64,000 nucleotides of DNA from Halomonas sp. JB37 (GCF_002332255.1 NZ_NRGW01000001.1:806001-870000), one strand, 5' to 3'. Positions 53,407-63,162 are shown, numbered from the stretch's first letter. Program-made: numbers and translations. Notes: a model not told the origin generated them from the letters alone.

Positions 53407-53416
53407 TGGTATGCCA
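53407..53416. promoter_or_regulatory. Putative GntR/FCD operator 2, over the regulator's start codon
   Basis: TGGTATGCCA, one base from the palindrome at 53272. It includes ATG 53411, the proposed start of the GntR gene, so binding would directly block the regulator's own expression. Confidence 0.5.
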
Positions 53417-54130
53417 TTCTTGACGATTGCTCACTACGTGAATACGCCCATGCAGGAAACAGCCCAGCCTCACTCGCCAGGTCTTGTCGAAAAAGTCGCG
53501 CACTACTTGCGCGAACATATCGTCATGGATCATTTTCAGCCAGGGCAGCGCCTGCCCGAACGAACATTGGCAGTTGAGCTTCAAGTTTCGCGCACGCCAC
53601 TGCGGGAGGCGTTAAAAATCCTGGCGGCAGAAGGGCTGGTGGTAATCTCACCCAATCGAGGTGCGGTCGTCGCAGAGGTCAGTCCCGCCGACATGCAAGA
53701 AAAGCTTTATGTATTGAGTGTGCTTGAGCAAGCGGCGGCAGAGCTTGCCTGTGTTTCCGCCACCAATGACGATTTGGCCGAACTGCAGGCGCTGCACTTT
53801 GAGATGAAAGCAGCCTTTTTACGCCGTGATCAGCAAAACTATTTTCGACTCAACCAGGAGATACACAACAGAATTGTGTATCTGTCGAATAACGCAACGC
53901 TGATCGATATGCACGGCACGCTTAGCCGCCAGCTCTACCGAGTGCGCTACCTTTCCAACGATAAAAAAGAAAAGTGGGCGAAAGCGATGGAGGAGCATGA
54001 AGCTATTATGTCGGCACTAGAGGCGCGGGATGCCGTCAAGGTGGGGCAGGTACTGCGTCAACACTTAGCAAAAACGTGGATGAAATACGCCAATGGCGAG
54101 GCATTAACGCCAGCTACGCAGTCAGAGTAG
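53411..54130 (+). CDS. GntR-family regulator (FadR/FCD subfamily) of the otn-tct locus
   Basis: A 239-residue protein: winged helix near residues 25-85 (LAVELQVSRTPLREALKILAAEGLV) and an all-helical FCD ligand domain after about residue 100 (LEQAAAELACVSATNDDL; FRLNQEIHNRIVYLS, with metal-site residues). It is divergent from the SAF oxidoreductase/tct/otn genes and probably represses them until the sugar acid is present. AAGGA lies about ten bases before ATG 53411. Confidence 0.9.
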   Translation: MPFLTIAHYVNTPMQETAQPHSPGLVEKVAHYLREHIVMDHFQPGQRLPERTLAVELQVSRTPLREALKILAAEGLVVISPNRGAVVAEVSPADMQEKLYVLSVLEQAAAELACVSATNDDLAELQALHFEMKAAFLRRDQQNYFRLNQEIHNRIVYLSNNATLIDMHGTLSRQLYRVRYLSNDKKEKWAKAMEEHEAIMSALEARDAVKVGQVLRQHLAKTWMKYANGEALTPATQSE

Positions 54131-54141
54131 TTAGGTATTGG

Positions 54142-54579
54142 TTATTTCGAAGAAGATGGTTCCGGCCGGGTTGCTAGCCACACCGCCACTATTATTAGTA
54201 TCACTATAATGGCTAAGCTCCGCCAGCCAGGGCCAAGAGTCCAGACGGTGATTAGCCCGCTCAATGCAATCATGCTAACGGCTGCTAGCTTTGCGCGCCG
54301 TGGAATAGCGCGCTCTTGCTCCCAGGTAACCAGTAGCGGGCCAACATAGTGCCTTGAGCGAATCCATGCCTCAAAGCGCGGCGAGCCTTTAGAGGCGCAG
54401 TAAACGGCGATCAGCATGAACACGGTGGTGGGAAGTAAGGGCAAAAAAATGCCCAGTACACCGATGCTAAAACTCAGCGCTGCGATCGCAACCCACAGTC
54501 CGCGTACTAGCATTGAGGCTTTTCTTTGGAAGCGCTTTGGCGTCACCCCCGGCTCCTTCGTTGTATAACCGCTTTTCAT
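54142..54579 (-). CDS. ybaN: YbaN family (DUF454) inner-membrane protein
   Basis: A 145-residue membrane protein with about four hydrophobic segments. GVLGIFLPLLPTTVFMLIAVYC and KGSPRFEAWIRSRHYVGPLL are the DUF454 hallmarks. Function is unknown. The ATG overlaps the stop of the TolC-family gene by four bases, so it is co-transcribed with the hemophore exporter. DUF454 genes are often close to heme or iron genes, which fits here. Confidence 0.85.
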   Translation of the reverse strand: MKSGYTTKEPGVTPKRFQRKASMLVRGLWVAIAALSFSIGVLGIFLPLLPTTVFMLIAVYCASKGSPRFEAWIRSRHYVGPLLVTWEQERAIPRRAKLAAVSMIALSGLITVWTLGPGWRSLAIIVILIIVAVWLATRPEPSSSK

Positions 54580-55940
54580 GGCGCGAAATACCCTGCGATC
54601 TGGTCAATATCACCATTATCCAGAACGCCAGCCTGCCAGCGTAGGGTTAACCAAGCCAGCAGATAATCATAGCGCGCGCGAGATAGATCGCGTAGTGCCT
54701 CGAAACGTTCACGCTCGGCATTTAGCACATCCAGATTGGTGCGCTCACCGCCGAGAATGCTTTTACGCGTGGCTTCCAGGCGTTCTGTTGCGGCGGCAAC
54801 GGTATATAGATAGGCCTCGATGCGTTGCTGGCTGCTACGGGTTAGACGGTATTGGCGTTCAACATCATTGAGTAGCGCTACTGTTGCGGCATCTAGCTCG
54901 TGACGCGTCTGTTCATAGGTATTATCTGCCTGGCGGCTAGCAGCGACAACCCGGCCGCCTGAATAGAGCGGTAGATTAATCTCAACGCCAATGCTGTCGG
55001 TGTCGTAACGTTGCCCAATCATATTTTCTGAATTGGAGTCGGATATCTGGCTTCGCGCGTACAAGCGCACACTCGGCAGATGTCCGGCACGCTGCTGATG
55101 CAATTGGTGCCGTGCTGCTTCCAATAGACTGCGCTGTGCGGCTAGTTCAGGATTATGGGCGAGCGTAAGTTCGTGCCAGTGTTCCAGAGATAGCACTGGG
55201 TTTTCCTGGGTGGTTTGCACATTATGGGTTAGCTGACCGGCCTGCAGTGGGGCGAGTGAAGCAGGTGGGGCTGCTGTGCCGGTCAGAGCGTGCAGTTCAT
55301 TGCGGGCGTCGTTCAAGCGATCTTCGGCTTCGATCAGTTGAGCTTCCACCAAGCGTGACTGAGCGGCAATCTCCAGTTGGTCAGTACGGGTGCCTTCACC
55401 GTAATCGATAAAGCGCTGGCTGCGTTCATTTTCTTCTTGCAGGGCACGTAGGTGGGCTTCAGCCAGCTCGATATCGTCGTTTGCGTAAAGCACCCCGGTG
55501 TAAGTCTGTAGGGCTTGAACAGCAAGTGCTTGATGGGCGCGTTCAAGTGTTAGCTCAGCGGCTTCGGCCTGTGCCTTGCCTGCTTGATAGCGGGCGAAAG
55601 CTGCAGCATCCAGCAGGGGTTGTGTCAGCGTGAAGGCCGACGAGTAGCTGGAGTAATTCATATCGTTTGTGGTTGTGCCTAGCGGTGTTTCCTGCAGCAC
55701 CTCCGACCAGTTTTCGGCCCGTGAGTAGCGATAGCTGAGTGAGGGTAGTAACGCTGAGCGGCCCAGGGCTCGCTCCTGTTGCCCTGCTGCACTTTCACTC
55801 TGTGCAGCCAGCCAACCTGGGTTGTGCTGTTTGGCTAGTTCATAGGTATTACGAAAATCTAGAGCGAATGCGCTGAGAGGCCAGCAGAGGTAAGTGATCA
55901 ACAGCCAAGTACGATATCGAAGTAATACTGTTCGGATCAT
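54576..55940 (-). CDS. TolC-family outer-membrane channel of the hemophore exporter
   Basis: A 454-residue TolC/HasF/PrtF-type protein with a signal peptide (CWPLSAFA) and the twofold coiled-coil repeat typical of the family (NRTYELAKQHNPGWLAAQSE-like start of each half; ALGRSALLPSLSYRYS). It completes the type I secretion channel with the ABC and HlyD proteins just upstream. It overlaps the HlyD gene by four bases. Confidence 0.88.
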   Translation of the reverse strand: MIRTVLLRYRTWLLITYLCWPLSAFALDFRNTYELAKQHNPGWLAAQSESAAGQQERALGRSALLPSLSYRYSRAENWSEVLQETPLGTTTNDMNYSSYSSAFTLTQPLLDAAAFARYQAGKAQAEAAELTLERAHQALAVQALQTYTGVLYANDDIELAEAHLRALQEENERSQRFIDYGEGTRTDQLEIAAQSRLVEAQLIEAEDRLNDARNELHALTGTAAPPASLAPLQAGQLTHNVQTTQENPVLSLEHWHELTLAHNPELAAQRSLLEAARHQLHQQRAGHLPSVRLYARSQISDSNSENMIGQRYDTDSIGVEINLPLYSGGRVVAASRQADNTYEQTRHELDAATVALLNDVERQYRLTRSSQQRIEAYLYTVAAATERLEATRKSILGGERTNLDVLNAERERFEALRDLSRARYDYLLAWLTLRWQAGVLDNGDIDQIAGYFAP

Positions 55941-57301
55941 GCATCCCCCCAGGCTGTGCGTGCGCGGTCCAGCAGCGGCTTGAACATATAGTTGAGCAGC
56001 GTACGCTCGCCGGTGCGTACAAATGCTTCGACCGGCATACCCGCCTTGAGCGGTTGGCTTCCCAAGGGTGAGAGGTCATCGGCGGATACTTCGACATACA
56101 GTCGGTAATAAGGCAGCCCCGTCTGTTCATTGGTAAGCCGGTCGGCGGAAACTTGGCTGACAACTCCGGGTATGCGTGGTGTGCTGCTACGTTCGAAAGC
56201 GGTAAACGCAAGCTCAACCGGAAGGCCAGGGTGAACTTGGTCAATCTGCTCAACGGGTAGTTGTCCCTCGACTAATAGGGGTTCACCGCGGGGTACAATT
56301 TCCATCAGTAGGGCACCGGGTTGAACGACACCGCCTTCGGTATGCTGCGTCAGCCCCACAACCGTTCCCGAGCGGGGAGCACGTATCTGGGCGTCGGCCA
56401 GATCGAATTCACTGCTGGTGAGTTGAGCAGCCAACTGCTGGGTACGTAAGCGTGCTTGGGCGAGTAGATCCTGCACATCACGCTGAGACTCTTCATTGCG
56501 CTGGGTGTGCCGTAACTGTAATTCATCGACTTGTCGCCGCGTTTGCTGCAGAGTGCCGGTGGCCGAAGCAATATCGCCTTGCAGCTGAGCGTAGCTACTT
56601 TCAATCTCTAGCAGCCGGTTACGAGGAATATAGCCGTCGGTCGCCAATTCGCGCAGGTTATTGCGCTGCTCTCCCAGGACTGACAGCTGAATGTGCTGCT
56701 GAGCCAGCGAGGAAATAAGGCCCGATGCCCTTGCTCGCTGCCCTTCCAGGTTAGCGTCGATCCCTGAGAGTTCGGCTGACAACGCATTACGCCGGCTGGC
56801 GAACAGTTGGCGCTGTAAGGTCAGTAGCGTTTCGATGGCGATATCTCCGCTGTTAGCGAGCTCTGCCGGGGTGATAAAGGTATCAAGGTGATCACGTTCC
56901 GCTTCCAGGCGTGCAGTTTCAGCCAATGATGAAGCCCGCTGCAGTCGCAGCGCGCTTGTCTCGTTTTGCAGCCGTGTTGTATCGAGGCTGATCAGCGGCT
57001 GACCTTCTTCCACTTGTTCTCCCTCACGTACCCAAAGCCGCTCAACAATACCGCCGGTTGGATGCTCGACCGCCTGTCGATTGCCGGAGACGACCACTGT
57101 CGCCGGTACCGCGATACCATTATCCAGCGGTGCCCAGGCTGCCCAAGCCACAAACAGTGCTAAGCCTCCCAGTAGTAGCCAACTTCCTATACGTAGCGGT
57201 CGTCGCTTGCGGCGCATGGCGAGTGCTTGCCAGTCGGGTGTTGCTGAGGAGGTGTATGGTTTTGCAGCAGGCGGCGCCTGTGAGATATCGCGAAGGGTCA
57301 T
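55937..57301 (-). CDS. hasE: Type I secretion membrane-fusion protein (HasE/HlyD family)
   Basis: A 454-residue periplasmic adaptor: short cytoplasmic N-terminus, one membrane helix (about residues 40-60, WLLLGGLALFVAWAAWAPL), a biotinyl-lipoyl-like domain (VEHPTGGIVERLWVREGEQV), long coiled coils, and a C-terminal beta domain ending in GMPVEAFVRTGERT, the HlyD-type signature. It links the inner-membrane ABC protein to the TolC channel for HasA export. Confidence 0.9.
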   Translation of the reverse strand: MTLRDISQAPPAAKPYTSSATPDWQALAMRRKRRPLRIGSWLLLGGLALFVAWAAWAPLDNGIAVPATVVVSGNRQAVEHPTGGIVERLWVREGEQVEEGQPLISLDTTRLQNETSALRLQRASSLAETARLEAERDHLDTFITPAELANSGDIAIETLLTLQRQLFASRRNALSAELSGIDANLEGQRARASGLISSLAQQHIQLSVLGEQRNNLRELATDGYIPRNRLLEIESSYAQLQGDIASATGTLQQTRRQVDELQLRHTQRNEESQRDVQDLLAQARLRTQQLAAQLTSSEFDLADAQIRAPRSGTVVGLTQHTEGGVVQPGALLMEIVPRGEPLLVEGQLPVEQIDQVHPGLPVELAFTAFERSSTPRIPGVVSQVSADRLTNEQTGLPYYRLYVEVSADDLSPLGSQPLKAGMPVEAFVRTGERTLLNYMFKPLLDRARTAWGDA

Positions 57302-59085
57302 GCGCGCTGCTCCTGACGATTGATGGAAACATTGCCGTAGGTATAAGCGCTTTGCGCATACGGGCTGGCCATCGCGCCATTGGCAGGTGCTGCCGCTGGG
57401 CGGGCAGCGCTCAGGGTTTGCAATATCTCTTCAGTGGGGCCGAACTTCTGCAGGCGGCCTTCACGTAGTACTAGCAAGTGAGAGGTGGCCTTGAGTACCT
57501 GAGGGCGGTGGGTGATCAGCACCACCGTAACGTGGCGTTCGCGCAGTCGCTGTAACGCTTCCAAGAGTGCTTTTTCTCCGGCGTCATCAAGGCTTGCATT
57601 GGGTTCGTCCAGCACAACGAGCGCCGGGGGGCCGTAGAGCGCCCTGGCCAGGGCAATACGCTGGCGCTGCCCGCCCGAAAGGCCGACTCCACTGTCTCCC
57701 AAATAGGTGTCGTAGCCATTGGGGAGTGCCAGAATCAGTTCGTGTACGCCAGCCGTTTTAGCGGCCTCGACGACCTTCATGGGGTCTGGTTCGCTGAAGC
57801 GGGCGATATTCTCCGCCACACTACCTGCAAACAGCTCGACATCCTGAGGCAGGTAGCCGATATGTGGCCCCAGTAGCACTTTGTTCCAGCTCTTGATATC
57901 GGCACCATCAAGACGCACGGTGCCGATCTTCGGCTTCCAAACACCCACCAGCAGTTTGGCCAGAGTAGATTTGCCTGACCCCGAAGGCCCGATAACACCG
58001 AGCACGCTGCCTGCTTCCAATTGGAAGCCCACTTGAACCAGCGTGGGTACTTTTCCGCTGGGCGGCGTGGCGCTCACCGGCTCCACATTAAGCTTGCCCA
58101 GCGGGGCAGGGAGATCCATGCCTGGCTGGCGGGCCGGGTGTGCTGTTAGCAGGTTACCCAAGCGTTGGTAAGCCAGCCGTGTCGATGACCACTGCCGCCA
58201 GGCATTGATGACCTGATCAATGGGGCTGAGCGCACGGCCCATCAGGATAGAGCCCGCGATCATCGTGCCAGGGCTGATCTGCCCGCCAATCGCTAACCAA
58301 GCGCCCAACCCTAGCACCAGTGACTGCAATGCGACGCGCAGACTCTTGGAGATAGCGGTAACCAGAGCGGTACGCTCGCTGGCCAGCCCCTGCAGTGCGA
58401 CAAAGCCAGCGTGTAGGTGCGACCAACGGCGGGTAAAGGCCGACAGCATACCCATCGACTCGATGGCATCGGCATGGCGCAATTGTGCTTCCGCCATGGC
58501 ATTGGCCTGTACAGAAAACGAGCCTGCTTCACGCAGCGGCGGCTGGGAAAGCCGTTCATTCAGCCACGCTAAGCCCACCAGTACCACGGCGCCCCCCAGC
58601 GCCAGGCAGCCAATCCAGGGGTGGAACATAAACATCACCAGCAAATACAACGGGAACCAGGGGGCATCGAAGAACGCAAATACCGCGTTGCCGGTGATAA
58701 ATTGGCGCAGCGAATCAAGATCCCGAGTAGCTTGCCCCGCCTGAGCTGCCTGGCCGCTTAGCCCGCGCTCGAAGGCTGCCGCGTAAACCCGCTCCCCCAG
58801 TTGTTCATCGAACCGTTCGCCAATATGAATGACTGCTAGGCTGCGTATGTACTCCAAGGCACCCATTAACGCCAACAGCCCCAGCGCCATGCCCGTTAGC
58901 ATCATTAGCGTGGTGGTATTGCCGGAAGCCAGTACGCGATCATAGACCTGTAGCATATACAGCGGCGGCACTAGCATCAGTAGATTGATAACCGCACTGA
59001 ACAGCCCTACCGAGCGCAGTGTGCCGCGATAGCGGCCAAGTGCTCGGTAGAGTTCGTTTCCGGGCTGGCGTTGGGAGGGGGTCAT
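57298..59085 (-). CDS. hasD: Type I secretion ABC transporter (HasD/PrtD family)
   Basis: A 595-residue ABC exporter: membrane domain of six helices (about 20-310) and a C-terminal ATPase domain with Walker A GPSGSGKSTLAKLL, signature LSGGQRQRIALARAL and Walker B LVVLDEPNASLD. No N-terminal peptidase or C39-like domain is present, which matches the HasD/PrtD group for substrates with C-terminal signals. It lies after hasA and overlaps hasE by four bases. Confidence 0.92.
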   Translation of the reverse strand: MTPSQRQPGNELYRALGRYRGTLRSVGLFSAVINLLMLVPPLYMLQVYDRVLASGNTTTLMMLTGMALGLLALMGALEYIRSLAVIHIGERFDEQLGERVYAAAFERGLSGQAAQAGQATRDLDSLRQFITGNAVFAFFDAPWFPLYLLVMFMFHPWIGCLALGGAVVLVGLAWLNERLSQPPLREAGSFSVQANAMAEAQLRHADAIESMGMLSAFTRRWSHLHAGFVALQGLASERTALVTAISKSLRVALQSLVLGLGAWLAIGGQISPGTMIAGSILMGRALSPIDQVINAWRQWSSTRLAYQRLGNLLTAHPARQPGMDLPAPLGKLNVEPVSATPPSGKVPTLVQVGFQLEAGSVLGVIGPSGSGKSTLAKLLVGVWKPKIGTVRLDGADIKSWNKVLLGPHIGYLPQDVELFAGSVAENIARFSEPDPMKVVEAAKTAGVHELILALPNGYDTYLGDSGVGLSGGQRQRIALARALYGPPALVVLDEPNASLDDAGEKALLEALQRLRERHVTVVLITHRPQVLKATSHLLVLREGRLQKFGPTEEILQTLSAARPAAAPANGAMASPYAQSAYTYGNVSINRQEQRA

Positions 59086-59264
59086 TAGCTATGTCCCTGA
59101 AAATAGACGTAACAAATCAACGAATCGCCATAGCAATTCGTCTCGAATTCGTTCTCTCATTAGTGCGTTGGTCACGTCTCTGCTTGACTTCTCGTCTCAT
59201 CGGGCGAGAATGCCGAGGCACCGCGCCAAGGCATAACGCCCCTGACGCGGTGTTTGAACGTTGC

Positions 59265-59291
59265 GGCAAGGGGATTCCCCTTGCCTTTTTT
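59265..59291 (-). promoter_or_regulatory. Strong hairpin between hasA and hasD
   Basis: A perfect inverted repeat (GGCAAGGGGATTCCCCTTGCC). In the plus direction it is followed by six T, but in the hasA-to-hasD direction there is no U-tract. It is therefore more likely to limit read-through or stabilise hasA mRNA, so that HasA is made in excess over its exporter. Confidence 0.55.
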
Positions 59292-59318
59292 ATTAGGTGT
59301 TTATAGCGATGGCGTTGC

Positions 59319-59894
59319 TCACGCAGCCAGGGCGAAATCGAATTCGCTGGTAGAGACACCAGTGACGGAAGCTGGGATGGCATCACCGAGAAGGCCTGCA
59401 TCGTCCAGCACCGCCAATAAGCCGCCGTTGGTGCCAGTGCCAGCGCTGTCATCGGCACCTTCCACCGAGCCGTTCATCAAGCCCCAGATGATGTCGTGCA
59501 CTTCGTTGCCACGACCGTTATGGCTGGCGACGATGGGATCGTCGAAGGTAAAGGTGATGAAATCGTTGATCACTTCCCCATTATTAAGGCCCGCACCCAA
59601 CGTAAGCCCCGTCAAGGTGCCCGTCAGTGCATGGTCAGCGAAGTTATAGGAAAGGCTGCCAGTGGCGGAGAAAGCGAAGTCGCCATCATTGTTGGCCATA
59701 GCGTAAGTATCGCCCGCCAAGCCTGAGTTAACTCCGTTGGTGAAGAATCCTCCAGTATTGATACCACCTGGGTTATCGTCGCTGTGCTCTCCACCGGCTC
59801 CCTCCTTTTGAAACTCTGTTAACAGGAATTCTAGCGTGCCGGTTGAAAACGTATCAGGGAAATAGGCTTCATCATAAGTATAGCTAATGGACAT
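59319..59894 (-). CDS. hasA: Hemophore HasA
   Basis: A 191-residue HasA-family protein, near the usual 188-205 residues, with no N-terminal signal. The putative heme ligands are visible: His37 in the GGEHSDD loop, Tyr83 in GSLSYNF, and the helper His88 in ADHALTG, matching His32, Tyr75 and His83 of Serratia HasA. HDIIWGLMNGS is the conserved later block. The C-terminus FDFALAA looks like the type I export signal. It is secreted by the exporter encoded just downstream and brings heme to HasR. Confidence 0.93.
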   Translation of the reverse strand: MSISYTYDEAYFPDTFSTGTLEFLLTEFQKEGAGGEHSDDNPGGINTGGFFTNGVNSGLAGDTYAMANNDGDFAFSATGSLSYNFADHALTGTLTGLTLGAGLNNGEVINDFITFTFDDPIVASHNGRGNEVHDIIWGLMNGSVEGADDSAGTGTNGGLLAVLDDAGLLGDAIPASVTGVSTSEFDFALAA

Positions 59895-60019
59895 TTTCAG
59901 TCTCCTTGATCTATCAATGTTGGCCTTGAGGCCGTGATTGGCAGATAACGTTAGTTATCTGCCCTGCATGCCCACTGAACGGGCATATTCGTTAGCAACA
60001 CAATCGCGCTGCCATTAAA

Positions 60020-63000
60020 TTAAAAACGCAGTTCTGCCCCGGCCATTAGGGTGCGGCCCGCCCCGTAACTCTTGGAGAAAATATCCGAGTAGCCGGTGAC
60101 GTAGTTGCGATCACGCACGTTAAGCATGGTGGCGCGTAGTAGCAGGTTAGGGTTGACTTGGTAGCTGGCAAACAGATCCCAGGTGACGTAGCTGGGCCAT
60201 AGGTCGAAGTCGAAATCTTCTGGCCCGCCTGCGGCGCTATAGTTAAGGCGTGTGCCCACATCCAGGCGCTGGTCGAACCAGCGGGTGCCGAATACCAGAC
60301 TGCCGCGATCCATCGGCAACTGACGGGCGCTGTTCATACCGATCACGTCGATACCGCAATAGGTCAGGTCATCTCGCATGGCCTCATAAGAGTCGTAGCC
60401 AGCCTCGATGGCTTCGTAGTGAGCGTCAGAGTAGTTGCCGTTCTCATCCGGTATATCTTCGCGGATATTACCGCTGCCCAATGGATAGATCTTCTGGCAG
60501 AACTGATTATCGCTACCCAGTACATGGGTATAATTGGCCTGGGTGTACCAACGTTCGGCGTCGTAATCGATCTCCAGCTCCAAGCCACGGAAGTTCATCG
60601 GTAGCAGGTTGGGCACGAACATGGTGTGGCCCAGCCCCCCTTGCTGCCCTGGCATCACGTTAACCATGGAGGTGATCAGGTAGTTGTCCACCCGGGTGTC
60701 GTAGTAGGAGAGCTTGCTGAAGAAGCGATCCCCACTTTTAAACAGGTCCTGGGCGGTAAAGTTGGCGCCAACATCCCAACTGCGTGAGGTTTCCGGCTGG
60801 GCGTGGGGATTAGGGAACATCACCGCGAAGGGGTCGCCGGGGTGGCTGCCCTGCATTAGTGTTTCTGTGAGTGCGGGTGGCCGCCAGCCGCGGCCCCAAT
60901 TAGCAAATAGCTCGACGTTCTCATTGGGGCGATAGGCTGCGGATAATGTAGGCAGCAACTTATCCATGCTGTTATCGACGTCGTAATCTTGCATCACAGT
61001 GTCCGATAACCAAGTAGGTTCGTAACGCCAATGTGTCTCATAGTTGGGGAGAGTGGTTGGGTCGTTGGCGTAGCCTTCAAAAGCAGCAAGGCTATCGCAA
61101 GCCATCTGTATCGAGCGCTCACTTGAACCGGGGGAGGGGTTATGACAATTTCTGGTTCGACTTGCCAACTGATTCTCTGCGTACCGCGAAGCCCTGGCAT
61201 AGCGGTCATAGTAAGTCCACTCTACTCCAGGCAACTTTGTTGATCCCTTAAGCTTGTAGTAGTCGTAGCGAAGCCCTGCCGCCAGGGTAAAGGCCTCATT
61301 TTCCCACTGTAAGTTACCAAAGGCGCTGGCAATGCTGCGTTCGCCGTTGGGCTGCATGGTGTTGTCGTTAGCGCCAAACTGACGGCCACCGCGCTCTTGC
61401 GTCGTCGTCGATTCGCCTTTATCGATAAAGTATTCGATCCCGTGGTTAGAGGAAAAGCCATCCATTCCTCCCAGTGAAAAGCGCGCTGTATTCTCCAGTG
61501 TAAAGCCGTAGGTATCGATTTGAGTGCGGTTATTGTTATCCAGACCCGCCCGGCAGGCGTTGTAGTACATATCCTGAACCGGATTGGTCTCGCAGACGCC
61601 TATCATCCAGGCCAGCTCGGTCATGTTGGTGCCACCCTGAACCACAGGCCGGCCAGCTTCGGTATAACGCTGCCCTTCTGTTGAAACGAAGTAGGCGTTA
61701 GCCTCCAGGTTAAGCAGAGGGGAGGAGGGGTTAAGGTTATAGCGCAGGCTGACCGAATCGGAGGTGGTATTGGCATCGCCAAAGCGGCGCCAGGCATTAT
61801 CGCCGTCGACTACCTCTCCGGCTCGTAAGACCTGCCGGTCAGAGACGTTGTTGTAAGAAAGTTCGGTGCCTAAGTAGGAAAACGTTAGCGACTGATCGTC
61901 ATCGATATGAAAACGCGCTTTGAACAGGTTCGAGTCTTGCTCGTTGTCGGTAAACCGAACGCGCTCTACATCTTGCTGGAGTTCTTGGTGAAATTGGTCC
62001 TGCACGCCGACTGTCAAGAAATCGTAATTAGGGCGCCGACGGCCAGGCGCATATTCGCCGAAATTACGGTTGCTGCGTGCCGCCAGTAGTTCCCAGCGAT
62101 CGCCAAGGCGCCCGGCCACAGCCGCGCTACCAATAAAGTTGACTCCATTGCCTTCGCCACCTACGCCGGTCATGCCGCGTAAGCGCACGCCGATATCTTT
62201 ACCCGGTAAAAGAACATCATCTACATCGATGGTGCGGAAGTTGGCGCTACCGGCGATGGCACCTGCACCATGTACACCCGTGCTGGCGCCTTTCTCGATC
62301 ACCACATCCGACAATAGTTCTGAGTCAACATACATCGTGCCGTTGCGCTGCTGGTGACCGTTATCGTTGAAATTCTGGCGCATGCCGTCAACCATCATGT
62401 TGACGCGTCCGAAATCCTGCATGCCGCGGATATTAACCGACAGTCCTGGGTCCTGGGCATTGACCGCACTGTAGACACCCGGGGTCTCCTGCAACATATC
62501 GGCGGCATGGCGAGGCGGCGTTCGATCAATCTGTTCCCGGCTGATAACACTCACCGAACGTGGTTCGTGATAGACCCAGTTATCGCCAATACGATCAGCT
62601 GATACCGTCAGAGTGCTAAAGGCTGTTTGGTTGCCCACTGTAAGCGAGGTTGCTGGCTCCAGCAGTTCCGCTGTTCTGCCATTGCGGTATGAAATGGTCA
62701 GTGACGAGTCGGCTAGCAGTGTGCGAAGTGCTTCATCGGCGGTCATTTCGCCGCGTAAGGCAGGGGCGGTGCCGTCGATGGGCTGGCCATCCTGGCGAAC
62801 GACGGAAATCTGGGTGATGCTGGTGAACTCACCGAGCGAGTAGAGCAGGTGCTGCTCGGGCAGGTCGAACGTGTAGCGCTGTTGTAACGGGGTTTGCTGC
62901 GTCGCCTTGGATGAGTTCGGTACAGAGGGCTGGGCCTGTGCCAGTGCCAGTACCTGAGTTTGCGCGGCAAGCAGGCCCAGTATCACAGCGGCAGTGATTG

Positions 63001-63028
63001 GGGATCGGGAAAAAACCTTAAAATGCAT
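60020..63028 (-). CDS. hasR: TonB-dependent hemophore/heme receptor HasR
   Basis: A 1002-residue outer-membrane receptor. After a signal peptide there is an STN signalling domain (about residues 50-125, YTFDLPEQHLLYSLGEFTSI), a plug domain (SVSVISREQIDRTPPRHAADML; NIRGMQDFGRVNMMVDGMRQ) and a 22-strand barrel ending in aromatic F (LMAGAELRF). It is longer than average because of long outer loops with paired cysteines. The STN domain implies control of an ECF sigma/anti-sigma pair (HasI/HasS type), which is not in the window. A putative Fur site lies upstream. Confidence 0.92.
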   Translation of the reverse strand: MHFKVFSRSPITAAVILGLLAAQTQVLALAQAQPSVPNSSKATQQTPLQQRYTFDLPEQHLLYSLGEFTSITQISVVRQDGQPIDGTAPALRGEMTADEALRTLLADSSLTISYRNGRTAELLEPATSLTVGNQTAFSTLTVSADRIGDNWVYHEPRSVSVISREQIDRTPPRHAADMLQETPGVYSAVNAQDPGLSVNIRGMQDFGRVNMMVDGMRQNFNDNGHQQRNGTMYVDSELLSDVVIEKGASTGVHGAGAIAGSANFRTIDVDDVLLPGKDIGVRLRGMTGVGGEGNGVNFIGSAAVAGRLGDRWELLAARSNRNFGEYAPGRRRPNYDFLTVGVQDQFHQELQQDVERVRFTDNEQDSNLFKARFHIDDDQSLTFSYLGTELSYNNVSDRQVLRAGEVVDGDNAWRRFGDANTTSDSVSLRYNLNPSSPLLNLEANAYFVSTEGQRYTEAGRPVVQGGTNMTELAWMIGVCETNPVQDMYYNACRAGLDNNNRTQIDTYGFTLENTARFSLGGMDGFSSNHGIEYFIDKGESTTTQERGGRQFGANDNTMQPNGERSIASAFGNLQWENEAFTLAAGLRYDYYKLKGSTKLPGVEWTYYDRYARASRYAENQLASRTRNCHNPSPGSSERSIQMACDSLAAFEGYANDPTTLPNYETHWRYEPTWLSDTVMQDYDVDNSMDKLLPTLSAAYRPNENVELFANWGRGWRPPALTETLMQGSHPGDPFAVMFPNPHAQPETSRSWDVGANFTAQDLFKSGDRFFSKLSYYDTRVDNYLITSMVNVMPGQQGGLGHTMFVPNLLPMNFRGLELEIDYDAERWYTQANYTHVLGSDNQFCQKIYPLGSGNIREDIPDENGNYSDAHYEAIEAGYDSYEAMRDDLTYCGIDVIGMNSARQLPMDRGSLVFGTRWFDQRLDVGTRLNYSAAGGPEDFDFDLWPSYVTWDLFASYQVNPNLLLRATMLNVRDRNYVTGYSDIFSKSYGAGRTLMAGAELRF

Positions 63029-63047
63029 TGAAATAACGCTCCATTGT

Positions 63048-63084
63048 TACGCTAATAATAATCGTTTGTATAATCATTAACGTT
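63048..63084 (-). promoter_or_regulatory. Putative Fur-regulated promoter region of hasR
   Basis: The stretch just upstream of hasR is AT-rich with ATAATAATCG and TATAATCATTAAC. The latter carries ATAATCATTA, identical to ten central bases of the classical Fur box. Iron-dependent repression of hasR (and perhaps hasA) is expected for such genes. Confidence 0.4.
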
Positions 63085-63162
63085 TGCAGGGACGGTTTCC
63101 ATCATGAAAAAACAGTTTTTTAGACAACTATTTCTAAAAACCTGTGATTTATATGGCTTACG

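Noticed and set aside
57058..57468. 136-codon plus-strand frame over hasE/hasD
   Set aside because: It is antisense to two well supported overlapping genes and has no protein-family features.
60250..60663. 137-codon plus-strand frame inside hasR
   Set aside because: Antisense shadow of the receptor gene; Arg/Ser/Cys-rich composition typical of a non-coding frame.
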